Origin: Deltaproteobacteria bacterium
GTDB lineage: Bacteria; Myxococcota_A; JAADFL01
DNA length: 64,000 nt
Reading direction: 5' to 3'
Assembly (NCBI GenBank): GCA_013152945.1
Contig: JAADFL010000006.1
Span: forward strand, 1-64,000
Each line of letters starts with the position of its first letter. Position 1 is the stretch's first letter. Positions 18,293-27,518 of the stretch are shown in pieces. Position numbers and translations under genes: made by a program. The notes under the pieces were generated by a model. It had not been told where the DNA came from, made no database searches, and saw nothing but the letters and a program-made list of their open reading frames with translations.

Positions 18293-20485
18293 CTAACGGG
18301 CTCCGATTATGGAGCGTGTCCTGTTTACTATTCTAGGCGTCAAGAATATAAGAAGCTCGGTCCTCTCATCAGAGGTTCCGTGAGCCTTGAACAGCCATCC
18401 CAAAATGGGTATATCCTTCAACAATGGTATTCCCCACTCTCCATAGGTTGACTTTCTGGTATATATACCACCAATGACTGTAGTCTCACCATCTCTCACG
18501 AGTACCTCTGTTTTTGCCTCTTTTTTGAGAATTGTCGGATCGCCCATTGCACCGGTTCTGGAGAAATCCGGCTCATTCTTCGTCGCCTTCACCCGCATCA
18601 TGATACTACCATCGGCTGTCACATGTGGAGCCACGGCCAGCTTCAATGTTGCGTCGACAAAGACCGTGCTCACTCCAGATGCGGAAACCACGCTGATTGG
18701 GATGGAAACACCTTGCTGTATCTTCGCCTCCTTGTTGTCCAGGGTGGTTATTCTCGGGGAAGACACAATCCTTATCTTGCCTTCTCTTTCCGCTGCCGAA
18801 AGTCTAAGGGAAAGGTTGAAGGTATTCCCCACACTGCCGAAAATAAAGCCCAGCGCGCCACCTGTTCCTCCACCTACCGCAGCCGGTAAGTTTACCACAT
18901 AATCAGGGCTCGTCGAAGTTCCCCTAACATCATTTTTCTTGTCGTCCGCGCCACCTGCAATACCGAAGTTGCTTGGGAACACCAAACCTGTAGGGTTTCC
19001 GTTGGCCGAACTCATGGTGTAATGAGTTCCCCATTGTATACCAACATCTCTCTTGAAATCCGAATTGGCTTCCACGATCCTGGCCTCGATGAGAACCTGG
19101 GGAGTTTGCGTATCCAGTCTGGCTATAAGCCCTTCTGATTTCACGAGGACATCCACCACGTCTTTTACAATTATGACGTTGGTGCGTTCATCAACACTGG
19201 CCGTCCCCCTGTCCGACAACAAATCCTTCACCTGGTCAAGCAAATCCGTTGCCTTCCCATAGTTTACCGGGATCAACCTTACCTTGAGCGGCTCCAATTT
19301 CCTCTTGGCCTTCTTTCTGGCCAGGGCCATCTCTTTTTCCTTTTCCAATACCGTAAGCGGAGCCACCCTTATTATATTACCTTCCCTTTCCTGCCCAAGA
19401 CCCTTGGTTTTCAAGATGATGTCCAGGGCTTGATCCCAAGGCACATTTACCAAGCGAACCGTTACCTTGCCAGACACATCATCGCTGGTAACGATATTCA
19501 AATGCGATACCTCGGCAATAAGCCTTAGAATATTGTGCACATCCGCATCCTTGAAATCGAGACTTATCCTTCTGCCTTTGTACTTCTTTGCACCGGCAAC
19601 CAATCCTGCGTGTAAACCCGTCTCAGCCGTATAGCCTGCAGCCCTCGCAGGTGAAGAAGACAAGACTTTGGGCCTGGCCGCAATTTTTTCTCTTGCCGGA
19701 TCTTTGAATTCCCATACCAGGGTATTCTTGTTCTTCTTGAGCCTGTTGGCTACGTCCTCACTCAACTTGACCACAACTCTGGTTCCATCGTCAGTACGAT
19801 ATGCCGAAATCGCCTCAACTGCTCCCGGAAAGGCTGTAGTATCCAAGGTTCTTTCCAGGCGTGCAGGTAAATCAGCACCGGGAATCAACATCGATATTTC
19901 GCCGGGCTTGGTCTTGTCGATCTGATGATCGAGCGGAGCATTCGCACTTATTGATATTTTCGAAATACCCTTGGCCCTCGAGAAGTTCACGCCCAGTATT
20001 TCAGTCGCCTTCTTTATCTTCTTGCCATGGTTTATGAGAGGAGTAATGTCATTGGCCTTTTTTCGGGCCACGGTTACCAACAGGTCATTACCATCTGCAG
20101 TTACGTCGTAACCTGTTTCCCCGGTCAATCTGATTACAAGCCTTCCTATCGCCCCACCAGGCCCGTCACTGAACTGGGTTGCTGAAATTCCGGCGATTTC
20201 GCCCCTGCCACTACCAGGACTCTTCAAGCCGCTCACATCCGCATTTTGGAGATCCACTACTATCCTGGGGGGGTCTCCGAGCTTGAATACGGTGAACTGG
20301 GGCGTCTCGGTACCATGAATACGTAACAGAGTTTTATCGCCCATATGACTCAACTCTGCTGTTTTCAAGATGTTGGTCGATACGCTGGTTTCCCCTGCCG
20401 TGGCATCTGCCATATACAAGATGACAGATACAACCATGGCAGAACCAATAATGCGCAAGATTCGGCGTTTTCCGTAGGGTCTCAT
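18293..20485 (-). CDS. pilQ: Type IV pilus secretin PilQ
   Basis: 730 residues from ATG 20485, with AAAGGAGT before it. The product forms the outer-membrane ring through which type IV pili pass. A signal segment lies near residues 12-32; two AMIN-like peptidoglycan-binding domains follow (about 40-125 and 150-250), then a secretin/TonB short N-terminal domain (SLDFKDADVHNILRLIAEVS), an N1 KH-like domain, and the secretin barrel (about 440-725) with VLIEARIVEAN, the Gly-rich VNLPAAVGGG region, and the closing VPILGWLFKAHGTSDERTELLIFLTPRIV. Last of the conserved pilMNOPQ order; 31 bases after pilP. Confidence 0.95.
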   Translation of the reverse strand: MRPYGKRRILRIIGSAMVVSVILYMADATAGETSVSTNILKTAELSHMGDKTLLRIHGTETPQFTVFKLGDPPRIVVDLQNADVSGLKSPGSGRGEIAGISATQFSDGPGGAIGRLVIRLTGETGYDVTADGNDLLVTVARKKANDITPLINHGKKIKKATEILGVNFSRAKGISKISISANAPLDHQIDKTKPGEISMLIPGADLPARLERTLDTTAFPGAVEAISAYRTDDGTRVVVKLSEDVANRLKKNKNTLVWEFKDPAREKIAARPKVLSSSPARAAGYTAETGLHAGLVAGAKKYKGRRISLDFKDADVHNILRLIAEVSHLNIVTSDDVSGKVTVRLVNVPWDQALDIILKTKGLGQEREGNIIRVAPLTVLEKEKEMALARKKAKRKLEPLKVRLIPVNYGKATDLLDQVKDLLSDRGTASVDERTNVIIVKDVVDVLVKSEGLIARLDTQTPQVLIEARIVEANSDFKRDVGIQWGTHYTMSSANGNPTGLVFPSNFGIAGGADDKKNDVRGTSTSPDYVVNLPAAVGGGTGGALGFIFGSVGNTFNLSLRLSAAEREGKIRIVSSPRITTLDNKEAKIQQGVSIPISVVSASGVSTVFVDATLKLAVAPHVTADGSIMMRVKATKNEPDFSRTGAMGDPTILKKEAKTEVLVRDGETTVIGGIYTRKSTYGEWGIPLLKDIPILGWLFKAHGTSDERTELLIFLTPRIVNRTRSIIGAR

Positions 20486-20516
20486 TGGCCCACTCCTTTC
20501 GCGCGGCGCCAAGCCG

Positions 20517-21116
20517 TCACGGATGGAGCTCCTCCTTATCCAGCGGCAATCGCATTGATATCTTGTTGACTATCAATCGACCGTCCACTGCGCGGTAGTG
20601 CTCACTGATGACAACTTTGTTCCTTTTGATCTCCGTGACCTTTCCCCAATTTTTCCCAACCAGGGTTCCTCGTTTGATTACATATCCCTTGTCGTCCGGG
20701 GTCTCCACCATTGCCCTGGGATTGGATATACCCCACACAATGGCAACTAGCTTCAGTTGTCCTATTTCATACTTTTGCAAGGGACCCAAGGGCCTTCCTT
20801 TTTTCTCTGTTTCCGGCAGCATCATTTGGAAATAAGATTTGAACGGATCCCGCTTTCCAATTGGCGTATACACATAGCCTAGCAATTCAACGGGCTTTTT
20901 TTCCTGAATCGTCGTCTTTGCCTTGGCTACTTTGACTGGTCGTTGAACTCTACCCTTCTTCACCACAGGCTTTGTCTGTCCACCTCCAAAGATGTCATTC
21001 ACGAAATCACACCCGGACATAAGCAAAAGGGCAAGCACCACAATGCTTACAATACCGCCAAAGGTAAAGCCGCGCCTAGTGCTGGCGCCGCCGCTTTTTC
21101 TTTCCCTTGCCACCAC
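20517..21116 (-). CDS. pilP: Type IV pilus assembly lipoprotein PilP
   Basis: 199 residues from a GTG at 21116 (a GTG at 21113 has better spacing to AAGGAGG). The signal ends with lipobox LLMSGC. A basic linker precedes the PilP beta domain, which shows YTPIGKRDPFKSYF, LGPLQKYEIGQLKLVAIVWG and YVIKRGTLVG. It bridges the inner-membrane PilN/PilO pair to the secretin. Its first 41 bases overlap the end of pilO, so translation is coupled. Confidence 0.93.
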   Translation of the reverse strand: MVARERKSGGASTRRGFTFGGIVSIVVLALLLMSGCDFVNDIFGGGQTKPVVKKGRVQRPVKVAKAKTTIQEKKPVELLGYVYTPIGKRDPFKSYFQMMLPETEKKGRPLGPLQKYEIGQLKLVAIVWGISNPRAMVETPDDKGYVIKRGTLVGKNWGKVTEIKRNKVVISEHYRAVDGRLIVNKISMRLPLDKEELHP

Positions 21117-21693
21117 GGGCCTCCTTGGGCTCTACGAAACGAAAAGTGGTTGCGACACAACTGGCCTTCAAGACAATTTTCCCGCTCTTATCCGATGGGT
21201 CCTTGAGCTTGATATCACCAATATTGACAATCCTCGATAGCTTGGCCACTTTGTCAAAAAATACTGCTATCTCAGGGTATGATCCCTGCAGATTTATGGA
21301 AACTGGAACTTTCGCATAAAAACCTACTATCTGTTCAGCCATGGGTTCGAAAAGATCTATAGTTAAGCCCGATTTCTCGGCCAGATTTGATATCTTTTGC
21401 AACAAGCTTGGAATTTCACTTTTCTTTGGAAGCAATGCAAGTGATTCCTTCAGTTGTTGATCGAGCCGTTCGACTTCACGGCGATACTTCACGAGGTTCT
21501 GTGCAATCTGCTTCTTTTCTTCCAACTCTTGATTGAGAGTACCGAGCCGGGCTCTTAATCGTTTTTGGGTGGTTCTCTGCTGATCGAACACCATGAAGTA
21601 GTACATCATCACCAGTAAACCGGACAGCAGCAGCAACCCCAGTATCTTTTGAAGCGGCGGGGTCTTTGCAAATTTTTCCAGGAAGTCACCCAT
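21076..21693 (-). CDS. pilO: Type IV pilus inner-membrane protein PilO
   Basis: 205 residues. A short cytoplasmic tail, one membrane helix (about residues 18-38), a coiled coil (about 40-95, rich in Glu/Lys/Gln) and a C-terminal ferredoxin-like domain with YAKVPVSINLQGSYPEIAVFFDKVAKLSRIV cut across its middle as in PilO/GspM-type proteins. It pairs with PilN to form the periplasmic alignment complex. The C-terminus is strongly basic (KGKKKRRR), an unusual feature that overlaps the pilP start. Confidence 0.93.
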   Translation of the reverse strand: MGDFLEKFAKTPPLQKILGLLLLSGLLVMMYYFMVFDQQRTTQKRLRARLGTLNQELEEKKQIAQNLVKYRREVERLDQQLKESLALLPKKSEIPSLLQKISNLAEKSGLTIDLFEPMAEQIVGFYAKVPVSINLQGSYPEIAVFFDKVAKLSRIVNIGDIKLKDPSDKSGKIVLKASCVATTFRFVEPKEARGGKGKKKRRRQH

Positions 21694-21708
21694 TAAGCGC
21701 CCCTTCCC

Positions 21709-22260
21709 CTAGCTCGCCTTTCCGTACACTACGGAACACGCGAGTTCGAACTCCTTATATTCCAAGGAACCGGCCTTCTTGTGCTTGACAGTATGCAACT
21801 TGACATTTTTGAAGTACGGCGACTTTTCGAGAGCACGCAAGAAATTTGCAATGACCTCGTTGTTCATCGCAGCTCCATGCATGGAAATCTCTGTTCCGTC
21901 TTGAGACAATTCGACCAGCCATACCTTTTTGGGAATCCTCTGTGAGAGGTCATCCATCATTCTCACCGGCCCTGTCTTCCCACGCTTTAATGTATCGATA
22001 ACATCAAGGCGTTTTTGAAGCTCCGCCTTTTTCTCCTTTATCTGCTTGACCTCACCAATGACATTTTCCAGTCTCTTGATCTCCTTCCTCACCTCGGAAA
22101 TTTCCGATTTCAGCTTTTCGATTTGTTGTTCCTCGTAGTCGTACCATGTGTACAGCGCTACTCCAATCCCCAATAAAATCACTACGAACAATATAAGCTG
22201 TTGTTGCCCATACTCACGCTTGCGCGCGGCTTTGACCGGGAGGAGGTTTATCCGAATCAT
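21709..22260 (-). CDS. pilN: Type IV pilus inner-membrane protein PilN
   Basis: 183 residues. It begins with the conserved MIRINLLPVK segment that binds the groove of PilM, followed by one membrane helix (about 22-42), a coiled coil (45-95) and a periplasmic domain with PKKVWLVELSQDGTEISMHGAAM. The ATG overlaps the pilM stop by four bases (ATGA). It is separated from pilO by 15 bases. Confidence 0.95.
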   Translation of the reverse strand: MIRINLLPVKAARKREYGQQQLILFVVILLGIGVALYTWYDYEEQQIEKLKSEISEVRKEIKRLENVIGEVKQIKEKKAELQKRLDVIDTLKRGKTGPVRMMDDLSQRIPKKVWLVELSQDGTEISMHGAAMNNEVIANFLRALEKSPYFKNVKLHTVKHKKAGSLEYKEFELACSVVYGKAS

Positions 22261-23324
22261 TTGTCTCCGACCCTCCTTAAGCCGAGTCCCACCGATACTG
22301 CGGCCATTGGTGCGATATCTCTCAGGTACGCAGGATCAAAGTGCTTTTCATTGATTTCGATATTACGAAATGGATCCATAACCTCAACCGGAACAGCGAC
22401 CTTGCTTTCGATTGTCTTCACAAGTGCAGGAATCTTGCCGGTTCCACCTGACACGAAAATTTTTCCGAACTGTGCATCCACACTCGTTGCCGCATAGAAA
22501 TCCAGTGATCTCTGGATTTCCGCAGCCAGGGTTTGTGAAACGTTCTGAATGACACTTTCCACCTCTTGAGGAACAACCGAATCCGAATCCGCTCCCAGAT
22601 CACCACCCAGCTTCAGTGCCTCTGCCTCGTCATAGCTCACGTTGAGTTGTTTCTGAATTTCCTCTGTGTACTGATTGCCTCCCATTGAAATATCTCTCGT
22701 AAAAGTCGCAATTCCATTTGCCACCACATTGATATTTATCACACTGGCGCCGATGTTCAAAAGCACGATGGTTTCGTCCTCGGGCATGGAATAGTTGGCC
22801 TCAAAAGCATTCATTACGGCGAATGCATCCACATCCACGACCATGGGCTGCAGGCCCGCCTCTTGTGTGACCGCAGTATAGTCGTTTATTATATCTTTCT
22901 TGGCCGCAACCAGTAAGACTTCCATCTGACCCGCGTCGTTGGGGTTCGGGTTCAAAATCTGGACATCGATGTTCACGTCATTGATATCGAATGGTATGTA
23001 CTGCTCTGCTTCCCATTGAATGGATTCTTCCAATTCTTCCTCTGTCATCAATGGAATGTTAATCTTTTTAATAATGACGGAATGCCCTGAAACACTGATA
23101 GTCACATGCTTCTTCTTGATTTTCAGACTTGAAGTCAGGCTTTGAATAGCTTCTACGATGGCTGTTGAATTCATCAGCGCTCCGTCCACGATTGCCTCGG
23201 GGGGTAAAGGAGCGACCCCGAAATTGATGAGCTGAGCCCTCCCCTTTTTGGTTTCCTTAAGCTGAACCAGCTTTATCGAGCTGGAACCAATATCCAATCC
23301 TAACAATAGGGGTTTCCTTGCCAT
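22257..23324 (-). CDS. pilM: Type IV pilus actin-like ATPase PilM
   Basis: 355 residues. The family has an actin/FtsA-like fold on the cytoplasmic face and recruits PilN. Visible are the phosphate-1 loop LLGLDIGSSSIKLVQL, MTEEELEESIQWEAEQYIPFD typical of PilM, a second nucleotide loop TIVLLNIGASVININV, and the adenosine motif IFVSGGTGKIPALV. It is first of the pilMNOPQ set, 63 bases behind the small XRE-type regulator. Confidence 0.95.
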   Translation of the reverse strand: MARKPLLLGLDIGSSSIKLVQLKETKKGRAQLINFGVAPLPPEAIVDGALMNSTAIVEAIQSLTSSLKIKKKHVTISVSGHSVIIKKINIPLMTEEELEESIQWEAEQYIPFDINDVNIDVQILNPNPNDAGQMEVLLVAAKKDIINDYTAVTQEAGLQPMVVDVDAFAVMNAFEANYSMPEDETIVLLNIGASVININVVANGIATFTRDISMGGNQYTEEIQKQLNVSYDEAEALKLGGDLGADSDSVVPQEVESVIQNVSQTLAAEIQRSLDFYAATSVDAQFGKIFVSGGTGKIPALVKTIESKVAVPVEVMDPFRNIEINEKHFDPAYLRDIAPMAAVSVGLGLRRVGDK

Positions 23325-23387
23325 CAGCGTCCCTCTTTCCCTTTGGGCTAGGGTTCGCTACCGGTCCAAATGGATCCGGCACACATC

Positions 23388-23660
23388 TCAGCTATCCTCT
23401 CTGGTCGGGCCAAAGACCTTTTCAGCATCTTCCAGCTTCAGACCGAGTGCAAGGATTATTTTTCTTTTTGTGTCCATTCTACAGCTCTTGCCGTTTTCCA
23501 CCCTGTCGATTGTCAAAGCTGAAAGTCCTGCTTTCCTTGCCAGTTCGGCCTTGCTCATCAGTCTCTGTTGCCGGTACCGCTGAACATTGTTGTTTCGCTC
23601 CCGTTGCCTGTCCCGATCTTTTGATTCCCTTCTATTCTTTTTCATGGCAGTTGGTCCCAT
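23388..23660 (-). CDS. XRE-family DNA-binding protein upstream of pilM
   Basis: Up to 90 residues; the ATG at 23660 and one at 23645 are both possible, and neither has a strong ribosome site. A very basic N-terminus (about 30 residues, Arg/Lys/Gln-rich) precedes a helix-turn-helix of the Cro/CI type: LMSKAELARKAGLSALTIDRVENG followed by KRKIILALGLKLEDAEKVFG. It probably binds DNA and lies 63 bases ahead of pilM on the same strand. Its 5' flank is extremely AT-rich with a palindrome and a direct repeat. Control of the pil operon and of itself is a reasonable inference. Confidence 0.8.
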   Translation of the reverse strand: MGPTAMKKNRRESKDRDRQRERNNNVQRYRQQRLMSKAELARKAGLSALTIDRVENGKSCRMDTKRKIILALGLKLEDAEKVFGPTREDS

Positions 23661-23729
23661 AGGGTTTTGACTTAGTCATCGTATCCTTCCTTTTTCCAAC
23701 GTCCCCAGGATGACAGTTGAAGTACATTC

Positions 23730-23790
23730 TGTCAAGTATTTTTTTATCTTTGATACTTAATTTAAGTTAAATTATATTAAATTATATAAT
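23730..23790 (-). promoter_or_regulatory. AT-rich palindrome and 10-bp direct repeat ahead of XRE-pil operon
   Basis: A perfect 13-base palindrome ACTTAATTTAAGT lies at 23755-23767, followed by two identical copies of TTAAATTATA at 23767-23776 and 23777-23786. A minus-strand TTGACA is at 23735-23730, but no good -10 follows at the right distance. The cluster looks like an operator plus A/T-rich upstream element for the regulator gene. Confidence 0.5.
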
Positions 23791-23888
23791 ATTTTGGGGT
23801 TATTTTAAAACTTACCGCTATATATGGTGTACATTAACTACATTTTTTTTCGATCCTGGGGGATGTGAAAAATTATCGGCAACGGCTC

Positions 23889-26126
23889 TTAAAACTCGAA
23901 CATCAATCCTGCAAGAAAGCTATTGTCTGAAAGATCAAAACCATTTCCACCAAAGTTGTCCACCCAGTCGAACACTCCTTCAAAGAACAGGTAGGTGTTA
24001 TTGACTCCTGCCTCTACATCAAAAGTAGAAGCTACGGCCGGTTCCAGGATATCCAATAGAAACTGGATACCCACGCTACCACGAAGCCCGAATTTACCTC
24101 CCATGGCGTCATTTCCGTTGAAATCCGCCACATTGCCGACACCATTCAGGATCCACCAAATATAGTATATCAGGCCACCCTTGACATAGGGTACGACCGG
24201 CACTCCGAACTCGTTCTGAAGCCAATCGAACCTGTACACAGCCAACAGGTAGACAGGCAACACATTGAATACCGTGGTATCCGACGTCTTGGTCCCGCTG
24301 TCCACTTCAATACCCTTGCCCAAATGCTGGGCGAATCCCAGCCCGCCTGCCACTGCAATTGTGCCAAAGGCATGGAATACCTCCCAATCCAGTTCAAGCT
24401 GGGTCATCAAGGACTTGCTGTCACCATAGATATCCCGAAACGGCTTGGAACCGGAAAACTCCGAATCAATGGCAGGATAGTACGGCCCGAATTTCAACTC
24501 AAAAGCGAACATCCTGGGTGACTCGGCCTTTGCCTGGCTCCCGGAAATAAAAATCGCCAGGAATATCAGGGCCAAAACAGGCCCTTTACCCCTGCCCCTT
24601 CCAACAAGCAGTCCCATTAGCGAGAGTCCGAGAGCCAACATAAGGTATGAGCCGAGAACTACAACTGCGTTCGATACTCGAGCAAAGATATCCAATACCG
24701 AACGAACTTCATGTTTCAAAACAGGATGTGCGTTGATGTACCCGGCAGCACCAGGACCCAGAGAGTAGTACAGTGCAGTGCAACCAAGCCCTGCAGGAGT
24801 CGCGTCAAGCACTTGGTCCCTGAACCGCCTCAATTGCCTTACCCTGGGATGGTCGTATGATCCGTAAACCGTAGTCGCAATAAAACAGAACCCGCCGTCT
24901 TCACTGCCACCTTCTTTCTTGTAGTGCTCAAATCCGTCATCAACCAAGATCGGCGATGTTTCCAGGATGTCAGATGGCTCACTCTCATTGCCTGCATCGT
25001 CCACAGCCGTGACTGCCACCAGGTACTTTCTCCCCATCTTCAAGCCGTCTATTTGATACCGGGTCGCGCTCAGTAGATCCGAGTAGGCCCATCCGGCAAA
25101 AGGATTCTCTTCCGTATCCGTGCCTGTGTCCGTATCGGTGTCCGTATCAGTGTCCGAATCTGTATCAGTGTCCGTGTCTGTGTCTGTATCGGTGTCCGTG
25201 TCTGTATCTGTATCTGTGTCCGTGTCTGTATCTGTATCTGTGTCCGTATCCGACCCATTTGCCAGAATCAACAAACCTGGTGCGGCACCGACCAAGCCGT
25301 TCACAACAGGCTGATCAGCATCCTTCCAGTAAACCTTGTAAAACAAGGTTTCTCCATCACCTGCAGACGATGGCCGGTTCCATGACACCTTCACATTGTT
25401 TTCCCCTGGGGTTACCTCGATGTTCTCCGGAGGACCAGGTGCATCGAAATCCCAACGTATCGTAAGACTTCCATCCAGGTTCTCCACCGTCTGTCCGCCA
25501 AAGCCTGATTGATCCACGACTTCTCCGTTGTCGAGTGAAATATCTATGGACGTGCTGCCTGAACTCCCTGAACAATCGGATATGATATCTGAAGGCATCA
25601 ATTTTTTTAGGCTGTCCGAACTCGGGTAGTCTTTTGTAGTCTGTGAAGTGAACTTGAAGCCATTGTCCTCTTCAAGGACCGTGGTTCCCCACTTCAACTT
25701 GTAATCGAACTTTACTGTTTCCCCCTCGTACCCGCCCTCCATGCTGGATTTCCAAAAATCTCCACCCGGGTGCCATGAGAATGAAATAACATCCTTGTTC
25801 TCCTGGCACTCGGACTTGGAAATTACAATTTCCTCGGGTGTTGTCTCGACTTTCAAATCAGCGGCTTCAACCTGTGGTGAAAGAACGAACTGCATGGAAG
25901 CAAGCAAAGTCAAAGTGAAAAGCACAATATAGGGACCGGGAATGGTATGCCTTTGATTATTCGGCCAGGCATGGAACAAACCAGAGCATTTCGTTCCTGT
26001 TGAACAGAGTGCTCGAATCACTTCATCATTTTGCCGCACCAACAACCGGGAATTCCCGGATGGGTGCGGGAGACAACTTTTGTTATGGACCCTAATCACC
26101 TTCAGCCTCCAAGAGAGCGTTGGCAA
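23889..26126 (-). CDS. Fibronectin III / (DT)n / CFI-box protein fused to outer-membrane-type beta barrel
   Basis: 745 residues as an open frame; the true start is unclear, because the first 65 residues look unlike a signal and the hydrophobic export segment (YIVLFTLTLLASMQFVLSP) comes later. Order: beta-rich N-terminal domain, fibronectin type III-like domain (GPPENIEVTPGENNVKVSW) interrupted by an Asp-Thr tract, the second half of that domain, a CFI-box (CFIATTVYGSYDHPRVRQL, LRRFRDQVLD, YYSLGPGAAGYI) and a membrane helix. Then comes a second signal-like stretch (GPVLALIFLAIFISGSQAKA) leading into about 215 residues with alternating beta strands ending in LAGLMFEF, typical of an outer-membrane barrel. 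The last part is usually a separate protein. Confidence 0.7.
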   Translation of the reverse strand: MPTLSWRLKVIRVHNKSCLPHPSGNSRLLVRQNDEVIRALCSTGTKCSGLFHAWPNNQRHTIPGPYIVLFTLTLLASMQFVLSPQVEAADLKVETTPEEIVISKSECQENKDVISFSWHPGGDFWKSSMEGGYEGETVKFDYKLKWGTTVLEEDNGFKFTSQTTKDYPSSDSLKKLMPSDIISDCSGSSGSTSIDISLDNGEVVDQSGFGGQTVENLDGSLTIRWDFDAPGPPENIEVTPGENNVKVSWNRPSSAGDGETLFYKVYWKDADQPVVNGLVGAAPGLLILANGSDTDTDTDTDTDTDTDTDTDTDTDTDTDTDTDSDTDTDTDTDTGTDTEENPFAGWAYSDLLSATRYQIDGLKMGRKYLVAVTAVDDAGNESEPSDILETSPILVDDGFEHYKKEGGSEDGGFCFIATTVYGSYDHPRVRQLRRFRDQVLDATPAGLGCTALYYSLGPGAAGYINAHPVLKHEVRSVLDIFARVSNAVVVLGSYLMLALGLSLMGLLVGRGRGKGPVLALIFLAIFISGSQAKAESPRMFAFELKFGPYYPAIDSEFSGSKPFRDIYGDSKSLMTQLELDWEVFHAFGTIAVAGGLGFAQHLGKGIEVDSGTKTSDTTVFNVLPVYLLAVYRFDWLQNEFGVPVVPYVKGGLIYYIWWILNGVGNVADFNGNDAMGGKFGLRGSVGIQFLLDILEPAVASTFDVEAGVNNTYLFFEGVFDWVDNFGGNGFDLSDNSFLAGLMFEF
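25112..25253 (-). repeat. (GAYACN)n tract inserted in a fibronectin-like domain
   Basis: About 23 hexamers, almost pure Asp-Thr, lying between two halves of what otherwise reads as one fibronectin III-like domain. This placement is unlike the other tracts, which follow lipoprotein signals or lie between Cys-rich modules. Confidence 0.85.
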
Positions 26127-26410
26127 TAATCCAGCCTGCCTTAGTTATTTACAACCGTAGCGCATGATAAGCAAGTTTCACGCCATCAAGATGGCTAAAA
26201 AACACCCCGGTAGGCAGAACCATGCTTATCTGCCGGAAATCAATTGACAGAAGACAACATAAACATGGATTGCCATCCGGCATGGGCCCAACCAAGGCAT
26301 GTTACAGGCGGCCCGCCATGGCCGTCGGCCGGTAAACTTTGACATTTTGACAATCAAGACGTTTTCAAAGCTCATCGGCGGACATTATGACAAGGCATGG
26401 AGTACGCGGA

Positions 26411-27448
26411 TCAGGGCTTTGCTTTCAATGCGCCGTGGTCATGCATCAATTCCGCTATTTGGACGGCATTCAAGGCAGCGCCCTTACGCAGGTTGTCCGC
26501 CACTATCCAGAGGGAGAGACCGTTCTCAACAGATGTATCCCGCCTTATCCTGCCGACCATTACCATGTCATTGCCTGCTGCGTCCAGGGCAGTAGGGTAG
26601 ATATCCTTATCAGGTTCGTCCAACACCTGGATCCCTGGAAACGTTCTTAATGCCTCCATGGCCTCATTCGGATCCACGGGCCTATCCGTTTCCAGCCAGA
26701 CCGCCTCGCTGTGAGAATGGAACACCGGGACCCTAACTGTTGCGGCAGAGATCCTCAAACCGGGTAAGCCCATGATTTTCCTGGTTTCCAAGACCATTTT
26801 CATTTCTTCCGTCGTACACCCGTTTTCCAGTACATCTCCAATCTTCGGAATACAATTGAATGCTATCTGCCTTGGAAATCTTAAGACCTCGACAGGCCGG
26901 TTGTTGTAAAGAGATACCACTTGGTTCGATAATTCATCCATGGCACTGCGTCCTGCGCCACTAACCGCCTGGTATGTGGCTACCACCACTCTCTTCAATC
27001 CGAACAGGTCATAAATCGGCTTTAATACGACCACCATCTGGATAGTGGAACAATTCGGGTTTGCCACGATTCCTTTCACAGGCCTCCTGTCCAACTCGTG
27101 AGGATTTACTTCGGGAACAACGAGAGGGACATCCCTGTCCATTCTGTATTGCGATGTATTGTCAATGACCAGGGCTCCGGCACCCACAGCTTCACTGGCC
27201 CATTTTTTCGTAACCCCGGCGCCGGCGGAAAACAAGGCTATATCAATATGTTCGAAACAACCGGGGGACAACGGCCGTAAAGGGACACGTGAATCATTGA
27301 AATGAATTTTATTGCCGCTTGATTGAGGGGATGCGAAAACACGCAATTCCTTCACCGGAAGACGACATTCTGCCAATATGGATACCATCTGCGAGCCGAC
27401 AGCCCCTGTTGCACCAACCACTGCTATATTGTAACCGGTCTCATCCAT
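26411..27448 (-). CDS. asd: Aspartate-semialdehyde dehydrogenase
   Basis: 345 residues from ATG 27448; the longer frame begins at a TTG. The enzyme reduces aspartyl phosphate to aspartate semialdehyde with NADPH, supplying lysine/diaminopimelate, threonine and methionine. The N-terminal Rossmann motif is VVGATGAVGSQM; the catalytic Cys is in VANPNCSTIQM; substrate-binding residues are in RVPVFHSHSEAVW; and NxxxKGAALNAVQ is seen near the end as DNLRKGAALNAVQIAE. It is the last gene of the rpsB-to-asd cluster, 70 bases behind tsaB. Confidence 0.95.
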   Translation of the reverse strand: MDETGYNIAVVGATGAVGSQMVSILAECRLPVKELRVFASPQSSGNKIHFNDSRVPLRPLSPGCFEHIDIALFSAGAGVTKKWASEAVGAGALVIDNTSQYRMDRDVPLVVPEVNPHELDRRPVKGIVANPNCSTIQMVVVLKPIYDLFGLKRVVVATYQAVSGAGRSAMDELSNQVVSLYNNRPVEVLRFPRQIAFNCIPKIGDVLENGCTTEEMKMVLETRKIMGLPGLRISAATVRVPVFHSHSEAVWLETDRPVDPNEAMEALRTFPGIQVLDEPDKDIYPTALDAAGNDMVMVGRIRRDTSVENGLSLWIVADNLRKGAALNAVQIAELMHDHGALKAKP

Positions 27449-27518
27449 TTTCTTCCATGCCTCAAGATCCAAGTCAAAATTTCAAGGATACCGCCGGGTT
27501 CGAGCACACATCCAGCTA

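Noticed and set aside
18474-18902. Plus-strand frame inside pilQ
   Set aside because: Antisense shadow of the secretin domain, with no independent support.
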